64,000 nt of DNA from Amphritea balenae. GTDB lineage: Bacteria > Pseudomonadota > Gammaproteobacteria > Pseudomonadales > Balneatricaceae. Both the position numbers and the translations under genes were made by a program. The notes under the pieces are model-generated. The model was not told the DNA's origin, made no database searches, and saw only the letters and a list, made by a program, of their open reading frames with translations. The stretch covers positions 186,001-250,000 of the forward strand of contig NZ_RQXV01000002.1 in NCBI RefSeq assembly GCF_003858655.1, read 5' to 3'. Position 1 is the first letter of the stretch, and each line of letters starts with the position of its first letter. Positions 1-8,589 of the stretch are shown here, piece by piece.

Positions 1-1119
1 CCATAAGGTGCCGTGGGTGTTGTGGATCTCACCGCGTAGCATCCAGTTTTCAGAAATATCCCAGCGCGCGCCGACTACACGGTTTTTACCAAAGGCGATA
101 TGGGCAGCGCCAAACAAGGGTTGATAGAATTTAGTGCCATCGGGGTCTTTCGTATCAAGGGTCTGCTCTTCGTAACGCAGGTATGTGGTCACATCCTGAC
201 TAATACGGAAGTCGGTCTGTATATAAAAAGCCTCAGTGTTACTGAACCGGTCGGGTAACACGCCAAAATCCGTTACTTCGTTGTCTGCAGTCAGGTATTC
301 GGCAGTCAGGGACCACTTCTCCTGATTATACTGAAATGAGTAAAGCCACATATCAGAAGCCACATGGCCGGCCCCGAAAGGATCTAATGTGCCGGGTATA
401 TAGTCGAATTCCGGGTGGGCGTAGGTCAGCCCTAGTCGTAGGCTGCCACCCAGGTTCTCATAGAGTATACGTGCGCCGCGCATCGTAGCATCGTCAAACT
501 TTCCCGGTAGATCTTGCTGTAATACGTAATACTCCATCTCAGTGTCGGTCCCAGTCTGACCGCTGTAAAGTTCAAAGCTGAGACTACCCCAGTCCCGGTT
601 CAAATTACTGTAAAAGTTACCTCCGTCGGTGGCTATCAGCGAGTTACGCAACTGTTCAAAATAGATTGATGAGGGTACCGATACACCGGATCTGGCATTG
701 GGAATATCCCGGATCAGGTTATAAAAACCGTAGGGAGTTTTGGTTCGTCCCAAACGGATGCCGCTGCGTAAACCGGCTTTATCATAAAAGCTGTAATCCA
801 GCAGAGCATAGTCAAGACGAGGTCTACCGTCATTGGTTTTGCCCGCTTTACGCGAGGTTAGCTGGGCAGCAAAGTTCAGAGTAGGCGTTGCTTCATGGAA
901 AATATTAATGCCTGCCTCGCGAAAATCGAAACTGCCATTCTGAGACTCACCGAAATAGTTGTTGTTCTTACTGTTGATATAGCTCTGACTAAAAAAGCCG
1001 TGTATTTCAGTACTATCGTTCAACTCAATAGCTGATACCTGAGAGCTCAAGAGAACCGATGCCATGGCACAGGTTTTGAGGATGAAGCCTGTATCGTTGC
1101 TATTGCACCTTAACAACAT
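1..1119 (-). CDS. Outer-membrane beta-barrel (porin-like) protein, 3' end outside the window
   Basis: An open frame of 373 codons reads from an ATG at 1119 and runs off the left edge without a stop. An AGGAGC ribosome binding site lies about 6 bases upstream. The first ~30 residues look like a signal peptide ending ...SSQVSA. The remainder alternates hydrophobic and polar residues with many aromatic and Gly residues (IHGFFSQSYI, GIRLGRTKTPYGFYN, YLRYEEQTLD), as in outer-membrane barrels of the porin type. The start codon lies 20 bases inside the end of the upstream small periplasmic protein gene, so the two are probably translationally coupled. The substrate cannot be told. The barrel class is inferred from sequence style rather than a specific motif. 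Confidence 0.7.
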   Translation of the reverse strand, partial: MLLRCNSNDTGFILKTCAMASVLLSSQVSAIELNDSTEIHGFFSQSYINSKNNNYFGESQNGSFDFREAGINIFHEATPTLNFAAQLTSRKAGKTNDGRPRLDYALLDYSFYDKAGLRSGIRLGRTKTPYGFYNLIRDIPNARSGVSVPSSIYFEQLRNSLIATDGGNFYSNLNRDWGSLSFELYSGQTGTDTEMEYYVLQQDLPGKFDDATMRGARILYENLGGSLRLGLTYAHPEFDYIPGTLDPFGAGHVASDMWLYSFQYNQEKWSLTAEYLTADNEVTDFGVLPDRFSNTEAFYIQTDFRISQDVTTYLRYEEQTLDTKDPDGTKFYQPLFGAAHIAFGKNRVVGARWDISENWMLRGEIHNTHGTLW

Positions 1120-1570
1120 GGCATGCTCCTTTGTCTGTTGTAGAGTTTATATAGCCGATAGCGCCGGGTGTTGAAGTAACGGCTTCTATCATTGCCTGTT
1201 CTGAGGGAACAACTGTCGGTGCTCTACCGGTCCCTGAATAAGTCAGTCGTTGCCACACCCGATCCAGCTGATATGGATAGGTTTTCAGGGCGTTAATCGA
1301 AAAACGTCGATGTAGTGGGTGTTTTGTTGGAAGCACAAATACTTTGATTAGGGTGCCGTCGGCCCAGTGTCGGGTTTTCATACCGTAGATTGCCCAGAGG
1401 TTTTGAGATGACAAAGTGACGGTGGACTGATCAGGATGAGCAATAATTTGTATTGATTCGGCACGGGCACTGCTGCCCACTGACAGGCAGAGGAACATCA
1501 TGATGCCGGTGAATAAACCGGTTTTTAAGCACTGAGACCGTTGTCGATTCATCCAGTGAATACCGCCCAT
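1100..1570 (-). CDS. Small PstS-like periplasmic substrate-binding domain protein
   Basis: A 156-residue protein with an N-terminal signal sequence (TGLFTGIMMFLCLSVGSSARA). The mature part resembles the short PBP-like/PstS-like domain: an IIAHPD start, a WADGT loop, RRFSINAL, and a C-terminal segment AIGYINSTTD that corresponds to the GxIGY motif of phosphate-binding proteins. It is about half the length of a true PstS, so it is a single-lobe relative and phosphate binding is not established. It overlaps the downstream porin-like gene by 20 bases, as small PstS-like proteins paired with an outer-membrane barrel often do. An alternative start is the internal ATG at 1552. Neither start has a strong ribosome binding site. 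Confidence 0.65.
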   Translation of the reverse strand: MGGIHWMNRQRSQCLKTGLFTGIMMFLCLSVGSSARAESIQIIAHPDQSTVTLSSQNLWAIYGMKTRHWADGTLIKVFVLPTKHPLHRRFSINALKTYPYQLDRVWQRLTYSGTGRAPTVVPSEQAMIEAVTSTPGAIGYINSTTDKGACHVVKVQ

Positions 1571-1979
1571 ACTTGCATTAGCTTTAATGGTTAATTCAGT
1601 GTTAGTTGTGATCAGTTAAAAGTGATCATCGAGGGTATAGCTGAATCCCCTGAGCTTCAGAATAGAAGGGTTGTTGATTGAGATACATTAAAACAGCGCT
1701 TATGGATACTCATTCTGAGGAGGATAAGTTTCGTTATTGGCTACGGATATTTTAAATCATGGTTATTGTAAGGGAGCTATTGACCAACCGGGGCTTTGTC
1801 ATTCCGATCGATAGTATGGAGTCAGATATTTTGGTTATTGTTTTTAATGGTTGAGATCAGGTTTTGTAAGAATAATCATCGCCTTAGCGTCTGTGATTAG
1901 ATTCATGCTGTAATTGGTAGGTAAAAAGTCGTATTCTGTGTCAAATATTTTACGTTAAAACATGTAAAGGGAGTTGCGT
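1571..1979. other. Divergent intergenic region
   Basis: About 400 bases separate the minus-strand PstS-like gene from the plus-strand TonB receptor gene. No convincing small gene was seen. The part nearest the minus-strand gene has two TGATCA-containing stretches (gtgatcag and agtgatcat, around 1607-1630). The rest is AT-rich and presumably holds both promoters. No clear Fur-like or other known operator was recognised. Confidence 0.4.
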
Positions 1980-3953
1980 GTGAATCAGTTACTGAGTGTG
2001 GTTTTAGGTTTAAGTGTTGTCGCATCTCAGGCTTCAGCAAATCAAAATGCGCTAGAAACGATGGATCTTGAAGCGCTAATGTCTCTGGATGTACAGGCTA
2101 CATCGGTGATGAAACGCGTAGAATCGGTATATGATACGCCGGCCTCTATGTATGTGCTGACCAATGAGCAGATCCATCGCGCCGGAGTTGAAAATCTGTC
2201 ACAGGCAATCGGACTCCTTCCTGGTATTTTTGTCCGGGATGCCGATAATTCTAAGATCGCTTTAGGTATTCGTAAAAGTCCAAATGAATTTGGTTCGAAT
2301 ATACTGGTGATGATCGACGGGCGCTATTTTTATAACCCGGCTTTCCAGGGGGTTACCTGGGATGCGTTGGATATTCCTCTTGAGACTATTGCCCGGATTG
2401 AGCTTATTAGGGGCTCAGGAGGTACTCTTTGGAGTACAAAAGCGTCTTCGGGCGTGATTAATATTATCACTAAGCACAGTATTGATACCCAGGGTTTTGA
2501 AGTGACGACCGCAACCGGTGATCCGGTGAATCGACAACTTAACCTGCGCTATGGTGGCCTGTTCGGCCAAACGGGTAGTTATCGGATGAATTTAAAAAGC
2601 CAGGGGGTGAAACAGTCCGAAGGCTTTGATGGTAATGAAATTAAGAGTTTCACCAGTCGGCTGGACTACAGTTTCTCCGATGATCTATCGCTATTGCTGA
2701 CAGCAGGATATCAGAATGGTGATATTGACAGGTTGTTGGTGGGAACTGTAGCTATGTCGACAGAGCCCAGGATTTATGAGGATAAAACCACGACCACGAC
2801 CAACGATGTAATGATCAGGTTGGATCATCGCCTTTCGGCTAATAAAACCCAGCTGCTGCAAATGAGTTATAGTGTTTTAGATATAGAAACTGACAGTTTT
2901 GCCAGAGGTAAAAACTCGATTTTTAATCTGAATTATGCAATGAACTCTGAATTTGAGCGGCATAAGCTGGATTGGGGGCTGGAATATCAATACAACGATG
3001 TATTGGTTACCGGTAATGAAATGATATACCTGCCACCAGACCTGAACACTCAGTTGCACAATTATGGATTCTTTCTGCAAGATCAGTACCAGTTGGTACC
3101 CGATCAGACCCAGTTAACTTTGGCCATCCGGGTTGATAAAGACCCGATAACCAACTGGTTGTACCAGCCGTCCGTCAAAATAATGCAAAACCTTGGCCGC
3201 CACGGTGTACTTTGGGCCGGGGTTTCCCGTTCGGTACAGTCATCGACGTTGTTTGATAAGTATCTCACCTGGCTGCAACCAATGGCTTTACTGCAGGTAC
3301 AGCCGTACCCTAATCCACCATTTCCGGTTACGCATTACCTCAAAGGGGGCCCTGATATTAAATCGGTTAAGTTTGATAACCTGGAGTTGGGGTATCGGAT
3401 GAAGCATGAGTTGCTCGAGATGGATCTGTCGCTGTACCGGATCAGCTCTGATAATGACTATGGCGTCCAGACAACCTTCGATCCCTCAATACTCGAATTG
3501 AATTCTATTGGGGTCAATGGTGTAAAATCTGTGAAAACCGGTGCTGAAGCAGTGTTTAATTTCCAGCCCCGGCATAACTGGAATCTGCAGTTGGGGCTGA
3601 ATTATCTGAACTATGAAGCCCGCGCGTTAATGGCAGGTATCGTGATGCCTGAGCCAACGGTTCTAAAGCAGGTTTCGTTACGCTCAGATTATCAGGTATC
3701 ACCTGAGTTGAATACCTACGTCAGGATAGAACATCAGAACGATATTTCGAGTACATCAGGTAATGACATTCCTGATTATACTTCGGTGGACGCCGGGGTG
3801 ACCTGGCAGGTTAATCCGTCTCTTGAATTGGGGCTGTACGGCCGTAATCTGTTTGATTCCAAGCACCTTGAATTTGAAATAGATAATGGTGCCTGGTTGG
3901 GTAAAACAGAAATTGAACGGAGTTTCTTTGCCCGTGCGGTTGTTAAGTTTTAA
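1980..3953 (+). CDS. TonB-dependent outer-membrane receptor
   Basis: Codes for about 657 residues: a signal peptide ending ...SQASA, a plug domain (roughly residues 35-160) with the usual features (PASMYVLTNEQIHRAG, LPGIFVRD, IELIRGSGGTLWST, GVINIITK), and a C-terminal barrel ending in an aromatic residue (ARAVVKF). This is the family that imports siderophores, cobalamin, metals or other scarce ligands with TonB energy. The GTG at 1980 is preferred over an in-frame TTG at 1974 because the ribosome binding site AAGGGAG ends at 1973, giving a 6-base spacing only for the GTG. The ligand cannot be deduced. A rho-independent terminator follows directly. Confidence 0.88.
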   Translation: MNQLLSVVLGLSVVASQASANQNALETMDLEALMSLDVQATSVMKRVESVYDTPASMYVLTNEQIHRAGVENLSQAIGLLPGIFVRDADNSKIALGIRKSPNEFGSNILVMIDGRYFYNPAFQGVTWDALDIPLETIARIELIRGSGGTLWSTKASSGVINIITKHSIDTQGFEVTTATGDPVNRQLNLRYGGLFGQTGSYRMNLKSQGVKQSEGFDGNEIKSFTSRLDYSFSDDLSLLLTAGYQNGDIDRLLVGTVAMSTEPRIYEDKTTTTTNDVMIRLDHRLSANKTQLLQMSYSVLDIETDSFARGKNSIFNLNYAMNSEFERHKLDWGLEYQYNDVLVTGNEMIYLPPDLNTQLHNYGFFLQDQYQLVPDQTQLTLAIRVDKDPITNWLYQPSVKIMQNLGRHGVLWAGVSRSVQSSTLFDKYLTWLQPMALLQVQPYPNPPFPVTHYLKGGPDIKSVKFDNLELGYRMKHELLEMDLSLYRISSDNDYGVQTTFDPSILELNSIGVNGVKSVKTGAEAVFNFQPRHNWNLQLGLNYLNYEARALMAGIVMPEPTVLKQVSLRSDYQVSPELNTYVRIEHQNDISSTSGNDIPDYTSVDAGVTWQVNPSLELGLYGRNLFDSKHLEFEIDNGAWLGKTEIERSFFARAVVKF

Positions 3954-3968
3954 CGAAAGGGTCCGGAT

Positions 3969-3996
3969 AAAAACGGGGCTTATAGCCCCGTTTTTT
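3969..3996 (+). terminator. Rho-independent terminator of the TonB receptor gene
   Basis: A GC-rich hairpin (AACGGGGCT, 3-base loop TAT, AGCCCCGTT) is followed by a T-run, 15 bases after the stop codon at 3953. Confidence 0.9.
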
Positions 3997-4017
3997 CGTT
4001 GATGCTTTCGTTGATGC
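3994..4017. repeat. Perfect 12-bp tandem duplication beside the terminator
   Basis: TTTCGTTGATGC occurs twice in direct succession (3994-4005 and 4006-4017), starting in the T-run of the terminator. It is one of several short tandem duplications near gene ends in this window. Confidence 0.85.
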
Positions 4018-4107
4018 TTCAGTGCTTAATGTTGTAATAGCTGTTGTTCGATTTAATAATCCAGCATATCTCTGTGTGCTCGGGTCTATCCTTCTATTTT
4101 TATTTTA

Positions 4108-4121
4108 TTGACATAAGTCAT
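4108..4121. promoter_or_regulatory. Candidate FNR/Dnr-type binding site upstream of moaA
   Basis: TTGACATAAGTCAT has the TTGAC-N4-GTCAA layout with one mismatch, close to the FNR/Dnr consensus TTGAT-N4-ATCAA. It lies about 150 bases upstream of the moaA start. The next gene encodes a Crp/Fnr-family regulator, which would suit autoregulation, but no promoter was mapped. Confidence 0.45.
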
Positions 4122-4268
4122 TATTTTATCTGCTATGCCCTGTAGATTCGTGCTCTATACCTCTTATTACTCACTTAGAGGTATGTTGGCTTCTGAGCGC
4201 TTTGTCATAATCGTCTAATTGCTTCATAAGCCAAAATAGCTGCGCTTGTATCAGCCTTGGGAGATCGG

Positions 4269-5282
4269 ATGACAATGCATGCAACAGAGGACCAGAATAT
4301 TCTTCGGGATGGTCTGGGCCGGACAATTGATTATTTGCGGCTATCGGTCACCGATCGCTGTGATTTTCGTTGTGTGTACTGTATGTCTGAAGATGTTCAG
4401 TTCCTACCCCGGGCACAGGTCTTAACACTCGAAGAGTTAGCCACTTTGGCCCGAGCCTTTACTGAGCTGGGGGTCAAGCGTATTCGATTAACCGGCGGTG
4501 AGCCTTTAGTACGCCGGGACATTGTTTCATTGGTTGAGCATCTTTCAGATCTGCCTGGTTTGGATGAAGTTACCTTAACGACCAATGGTTCCCAGCTAAA
4601 ACAATTTGCTAAGCCTTTACAGCAAGCCGGCTTGCGCAGAATTAATATTAGTCTGGATACACTGCAACAGGATAGATTCAGTTCGCTGACCCGGCGCGAT
4701 AAGCTGGATCAGGTATTCGAAGGAATCGATGCAGCAGTGACTGCCGGATTTGAACGTATCAAGCTTAATGCGGTTATTCTGAAAGGCCGTAATGACGATG
4801 AGATCGTCGCGCTGGTTGAGTATGCCCGCGAGCGAAACATCGATATCAGTTTTATTGAAGAGATGCCGCTGGGTCAGATAACTGAGCATGACAGAAATGC
4901 TACTTACTGCTCCAGTGATGAAGTACAGCAGGTTATTTCAGCACAGTATCCGTTATTAGCGAGCACCGAAAAAACCAGTGGTCCTTCCCGCTATTTCCGT
5001 ATGGCCGATAGTCAGAGCAGGGTAGGGTTGATATCACCCCATAGCCATAATTTCTGCGATGCCTGTAACCGGGTGCGAATCACCGTTGAGGGTCAACTGT
5101 TACTTTGTCTCGGACGAGAGAATGCGGTTGATCTGCGGGCTATTTTACGTCGTTACCCCGGCGATACTCAGCCCTTGAAAGATGCTGTGATCAGCGCTCT
5201 GAATTATAAACCAGAGCGGCACTATTTTAATCGGGACGATCAGCCTCAAGTGGTTCGTTTCATGAATATGACCGGAGGTTGA
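4269..5282 (+). CDS. moaA: GTP 3',8-cyclase MoaA (molybdenum cofactor synthesis)
   Basis: A radical SAM enzyme that, with MoaC, converts GTP to cyclic pyranopterin monophosphate, the first step of molybdopterin synthesis in the cytoplasm. Visible features are the N-terminal cluster motif C31-x3-C35-x2-C38 (CDFRCVYC), the SAM-binding LTGGEPLVR, and the second 4Fe-4S motif C263-x2-C266-x13-C280. The protein ends in the typical Gly-Gly. Start chosen at ATG 4269 because GGGAG at 4259-4263 is 5 bases upstream; ATG 4275 is also possible. The stop abuts the ATG of the next gene, so the two are co-transcribed. Coupling to a Dnr-type regulator suggests supply of cofactor to an anaerobic molybdoenzyme such as nitrate reductase, which is an inference. 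Confidence 0.95.
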   Translation: MTMHATEDQNILRDGLGRTIDYLRLSVTDRCDFRCVYCMSEDVQFLPRAQVLTLEELATLARAFTELGVKRIRLTGGEPLVRRDIVSLVEHLSDLPGLDEVTLTTNGSQLKQFAKPLQQAGLRRINISLDTLQQDRFSSLTRRDKLDQVFEGIDAAVTAGFERIKLNAVILKGRNDDEIVALVEYARERNIDISFIEEMPLGQITEHDRNATYCSSDEVQQVISAQYPLLASTEKTSGPSRYFRMADSQSRVGLISPHSHNFCDACNRVRITVEGQLLLCLGRENAVDLRAILRRYPGDTQPLKDAVISALNYKPERHYFNRDDQPQVVRFMNMTGG

Positions 5283-5966
5283 ATGAGTCAGCCTGTTTCT
5301 GAAAGTGGCTATAATCTGGCCCGTAATAATCTGTTATTTAAATCCCTGGATCAGGAACGGTTTGACTGGTTGTTGGGTAAAGCCCGACAGGAAAGTCGGA
5401 TTAAAGGTGATGCCTTATTCAGCCAGGGGGAAGTTGCTGACCGTTTTTATCTGGTTATGAGTGGTCGGATTAAACTCTATCATTTGTCGCAGGATGGCCA
5501 GGAAAAAGTAGTTGAAGTTATTAGTGCCGGAAATACCTTTGCTGAAGCAGTGATGTTTATGGAGCAGGGCCGTTACCCTGTTTATGCCGAAGTGCTGGAG
5601 AACAGTCAGCTACTGGTTTTTCGTAGTAAGGATTATCGCTCTTTGCTACAAGATTCAAGTGAGATGTGTTTCAAGTTAATGTCGACCATGGCCAGAAGGT
5701 TGCATTTGCGGATGTCAGAAATTGAAACGCTGACTATTCAGAATGCCCGTCACCGGGTTATTCGCTACCTGTTAACTCAGCTTGAACTCGTTAAACCCGC
5801 GAACGTTATTGAACTCAGCATGACCAAACGTCTGATAGCATCACGCTTAGCGATGCAGCCGGAAACGTTCTCCCGGGTTATTCATGATCTGAAAGACCAG
5901 GGGATTCTGACGATTCAGGGACGTAACCTGGAAATTCTGGATGTTAAAGCCCTAAAAGCCTGTTAG
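5283..5966 (+). CDS. Crp/Fnr-family transcriptional regulator, Dnr-like
   Basis: A 227-residue regulator with an N-terminal cyclic-nucleotide-binding fold (about residues 17-130, with GDALFSQGEVADRFYLVMSG) and a C-terminal Crp-type winged helix containing MTKRLIASRLAMQPETFSRV. There is no N-terminal Cys cluster like that of FNR, so it is not a 4Fe-4S oxygen sensor. It resembles the Dnr branch, whose members respond to nitric oxide through heme. It begins directly after the moaA stop, with GGAGG at the end of moaA as ribosome binding site. The TTGAC-N4-GTCAT site upstream of moaA may be its own target. The NO role is family knowledge, not seen in the sequence. Confidence 0.8.
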   Translation: MSQPVSESGYNLARNNLLFKSLDQERFDWLLGKARQESRIKGDALFSQGEVADRFYLVMSGRIKLYHLSQDGQEKVVEVISAGNTFAEAVMFMEQGRYPVYAEVLENSQLLVFRSKDYRSLLQDSSEMCFKLMSTMARRLHLRMSEIETLTIQNARHRVIRYLLTQLELVKPANVIELSMTKRLIASRLAMQPETFSRVIHDLKDQGILTIQGRNLEILDVKALKAC

Positions 5967-5978
5967 ATAAATATATCC

Positions 5979-6335
5979 GTGAAAAAACGAGACGTTTTAC
6001 CGCTTATCTATGCCTGCTCAGGCTGCTCTAATGTGGCTCAGTTGGCAAACGATGTTGCACTGCATTTTGATCATAGTGGCAAAGCGGAGATGTCCTGTAT
6101 TGCCGGTGTGGGTGGCGGGGTGCCTGCGCTGGTTCGCATTGCCCAGTCTGGCCGCCCGGTGATCGCGATCGATGGTTGTCAGTTACATTGTACCGAAGCC
6201 TGTCTTAATAATGCCGGGGTAACGCCAGAGCATCATTTTCGTCTTTATGATCTCGACTATAAAAAACGCAAAAAACAGACTGCCTCAGAAGCTCAGTTTG
6301 CTGAAGTGGTAGGGCTGGTTGATGCAGTGCTTTAA
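5979..6335 (+). CDS. DGC-domain putative zinc-binding protein
   Basis: A 118-residue cytoplasmic protein with the Cys pattern of the DGC family: an N-terminal YACSGCSN, a middle MSCIAG, and the IDGCQLHCTEAC segment that gives the family its name. The cysteines probably bind zinc or another metal; the biochemical role is unknown. It starts with GTG 12 bases after the regulator gene, so it is likely the third gene of the moaA operon. Its 3' end overlaps the convergent LysR gene by 4 bases. Confidence 0.8.
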   Translation: MKKRDVLPLIYACSGCSNVAQLANDVALHFDHSGKAEMSCIAGVGGGVPALVRIAQSGRPVIAIDGCQLHCTEACLNNAGVTPEHHFRLYDLDYKKRKKQTASEAQFAEVVGLVDAVL

Positions 6336-7192
6336 TCAGGTGTTGCATCAAACAGCGGGTTTTCTTTGATGGTCTGAGCCAGACGTTGAGTCGCTTCATT
6401 GGCATTTTCAGCTATAAACAGGGTAATGTCTGTTTCTGTCAGTGGTGGTAAACCCTGTTCGATCACCCGCATATCTGATTCCAACGTATGTAACGGAATT
6501 ATGCCAATTCCAATTCCTGCACGTACCGCCGCTAACACTCCGCCCCTGCTCTGGCTGGTGAAAGCTATACGGTAAGGCTTATTACTCTGTTCCAGGGCTT
6601 TACGGGCATATTCCCGGTGATAACAGCCTTCTTCAAATACTGCCAGGGGGATGACCTCCTGTTTGTGAATCTGATGGCTACTGCTGCCCACCCACACCAG
6701 TTTGTCACGTTGCAAACGTATGCCTCCTCCTGAGTTTGCTGGCATCTCTGCCAGAACGATATCCAGCTTACCCTGCGCCAGCCGATCGGTTAGATGGTTG
6801 GGGCGATGATCACAGAACACTTCTAATTGAGCCTCCGGATAGTTAACAACAAAGGCTTCAAGTAAGGGCGGTAGTGCGCGACTGGCATATTGATCATGGG
6901 TTCCTAAACGTACTTTGCCTGAGATATTCCCATGTTGGAACAGACCTGCAATCTGATCATGCAGGTTAAGTAATTGCTGCGCATGAGAGCGTAGCTGAAT
7001 GCCGGTGGCTGTCAGTCTGACGCCGTGTTGCCCTCTTTCCATTAGCGGTGTGGTAACCAGGTCCTCCAAGCGATTCAACTGCATGCTAACCGTTGATGGG
7101 GCTTTGTTAAGACGATTTGCAGCAGCGGTCAGGTTAAGTGTTTCAGTTACGACCATAAAGGTTCGTAACAGGGCAATCGGCAAATCACGCAT
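6332..7192 (-). CDS. LysR-family transcriptional regulator
   Basis: A 286-residue protein with an N-terminal winged helix-turn-helix (residues ~5-65, LNLTAAANRLNKAPSTVSMQ) and a periplasmic-binding-protein-like effector domain (KVRLGTHDQYASR, VRAGIGIGIIPL). It is divergent from the MFS gene that starts 122 bases away. By the usual LysR arrangement it probably controls that transporter and itself. The effector is unknown. Confidence 0.9.
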   Translation of the reverse strand: MRDLPIALLRTFMVVTETLNLTAAANRLNKAPSTVSMQLNRLEDLVTTPLMERGQHGVRLTATGIQLRSHAQQLLNLHDQIAGLFQHGNISGKVRLGTHDQYASRALPPLLEAFVVNYPEAQLEVFCDHRPNHLTDRLAQGKLDIVLAEMPANSGGGIRLQRDKLVWVGSSSHQIHKQEVIPLAVFEEGCYHREYARKALEQSNKPYRIAFTSQSRGGVLAAVRAGIGIGIIPLHTLESDMRVIEQGLPPLTETDITLFIAENANEATQRLAQTIKENPLFDATPD

Positions 7193-7210
7193 ATGTCAGA
7201 ATTCATGTTT

Positions 7211-7229
7211 ATTGAATGAAGTTGTCAAT
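7211..7229. promoter_or_regulatory. Candidate LysR operator
   Basis: ATTGA-N9-TCAAT is an inverted repeat of the T-N11-A type favoured by LysR regulators. It lies between the LysR gene and the divergent MFS gene. Such AT-rich dyads arise easily by chance. Confidence 0.35.
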
Positions 7230-7314
7230 ATTTATCGATTTACTGAATAAAGGCAAGTTTCTAATATTGCCGTCCTTACAACATAACCATTACTTTTCGT
7301 CGGGAGAGTTAATA

Positions 7315-8523
7315 ATGCGGATCAGCACCACCTTTGGTATGAACCAGATTGTCAGCCATGGCTTCGGTGTATTTCTGTTTGCTGCCCTGGTCCCGCTGAT
7401 GCGCGAGGAAATTGGCATCAGTCACTGGCACCTGGCAGTTACCGGCGCATTGACTCAATTGTCGTACCTGGCGGGAGCATTATTGCTTAGCCTGGCAGGG
7501 CATCGTATCAGTAGTGCTCGACTGGCTTTGGTCACCGGTTCAATAACCTCATTATTGTTACTGACCATGGCGGGTCTGGATGATCCGTTGGCGGTGATGT
7601 TGGTGCTCATACTGGCCGCGGCCTGCGCAGCAATAAGCTGGGGTGCCATTGTTGAACTGATTAGCCGATATACGGCGCCAGAGCTTAAATCTACCTACCT
7701 GTCTACTGTTTCGAGTGGCACCGCATGGGGCTATGGTTTGAATGGTTTGCTGGTGTTGTTGATAGTGCCATTGTTTGGCTGGCGTAGTGGTTGGTTGATT
7801 GCCGGTGTGCTGGGCTGTACGACAGTATTACTGACCTGGCGGTTGTTAATTCGATTACAGAATCGATCCGGTAATAATCAACACAGTACTCAATCAGCAG
7901 CGCTGACAGCCGCCCAGTTATTTCGGGCGGTGACCCGGGAGCGAACGGCTTTCTTCGCCAGTCTGATCTGCTGCCTGGTAGGCTTTGCAACTATGCCTTT
8001 TTCTACCTGGCTGAGTACCTATCTTGCCGAGCAGGGAGCCGCTGTTCAGCTGGGAGGCTATACCTGGACGGCCGCAGGAATGACAGGCATGCTGGCCGGT
8101 TTTTTAACCGGAAAGCTGGCTGACTCCCGTGGTCATGGGGTAGCGCTGTTGCTGGTGTTTATTGGCTTTGCCATAGGGATCATCGCTTTTGTCTATGATC
8201 CGGTTAGTTTTGCTGTCATAGCAGGTTGCGGCTATGGGCTGATGTACTTCCCAATGTGGGGCATTATCGCAGGCTGGCTGAATCGACATTATTCGGCCAC
8301 CGCTACGATGCAGATTAACAGCATAGGTATGGTTGTATTTGGCCTGGGAGGCGCATCAGGTAATTTGTTGGCGGGCTGGCTACAAGAGCTGAATGGTAGC
8401 CTGACGAGTATCTATATGATAATCGCTGTGGATGCTTTGTTGCTGGTGTTGATTGCACTTTATGTTCAGCTCACAGAAGCTAAGCCCAATAAGCTTGTGC
8501 AGCAGGAAAATGCTTTGTGTTAA
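7315..8523 (+). CDS. Major facilitator superfamily transporter
   Basis: About 402 residues with some 12 hydrophobic segments, the layout of a two-bundle MFS permease in the inner membrane. MFS hallmarks include the loop after TM8 with GKLADSRGHG, a copy of the G-x3-D-R/K-x-G motif. ATG 7315 is chosen because GGGAGAG at 7302-7308 stands 6 bases upstream; the open frame extends to 7216 but that extension is hydrophilic and lies in the promoter region. The divergent LysR neighbour probably regulates it. The substrate cannot be told; it looks like an organic-anion or small-metabolite carrier. Confidence 0.85.
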   Translation: MRISTTFGMNQIVSHGFGVFLFAALVPLMREEIGISHWHLAVTGALTQLSYLAGALLLSLAGHRISSARLALVTGSITSLLLLTMAGLDDPLAVMLVLILAAACAAISWGAIVELISRYTAPELKSTYLSTVSSGTAWGYGLNGLLVLLIVPLFGWRSGWLIAGVLGCTTVLLTWRLLIRLQNRSGNNQHSTQSAALTAAQLFRAVTRERTAFFASLICCLVGFATMPFSTWLSTYLAEQGAAVQLGGYTWTAAGMTGMLAGFLTGKLADSRGHGVALLLVFIGFAIGIIAFVYDPVSFAVIAGCGYGLMYFPMWGIIAGWLNRHYSATATMQINSIGMVVFGLGGASGNLLAGWLQELNGSLTSIYMIIAVDALLLVLIALYVQLTEAKPNKLVQQENALC

Positions 8524-8568
8524 GTTGAAGAGTGCTGAGTTGAAGAGTGTTGAGTGGAATAGTATTGC
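8524..8568. repeat. Degenerate 15-bp tandem repeats after the MFS gene
   Basis: GTTGAAGAGTGCTGA (8524-8538), GTTGAAGAGTGTTGA (8539-8553) and GTGGAATAGTATTGC (8554-8568) are three successive, increasingly diverged copies that begin right after the MFS stop codon. Confidence 0.75.
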
Positions 8569-8589
8569 GCTGAACAGGACATAATTCAG

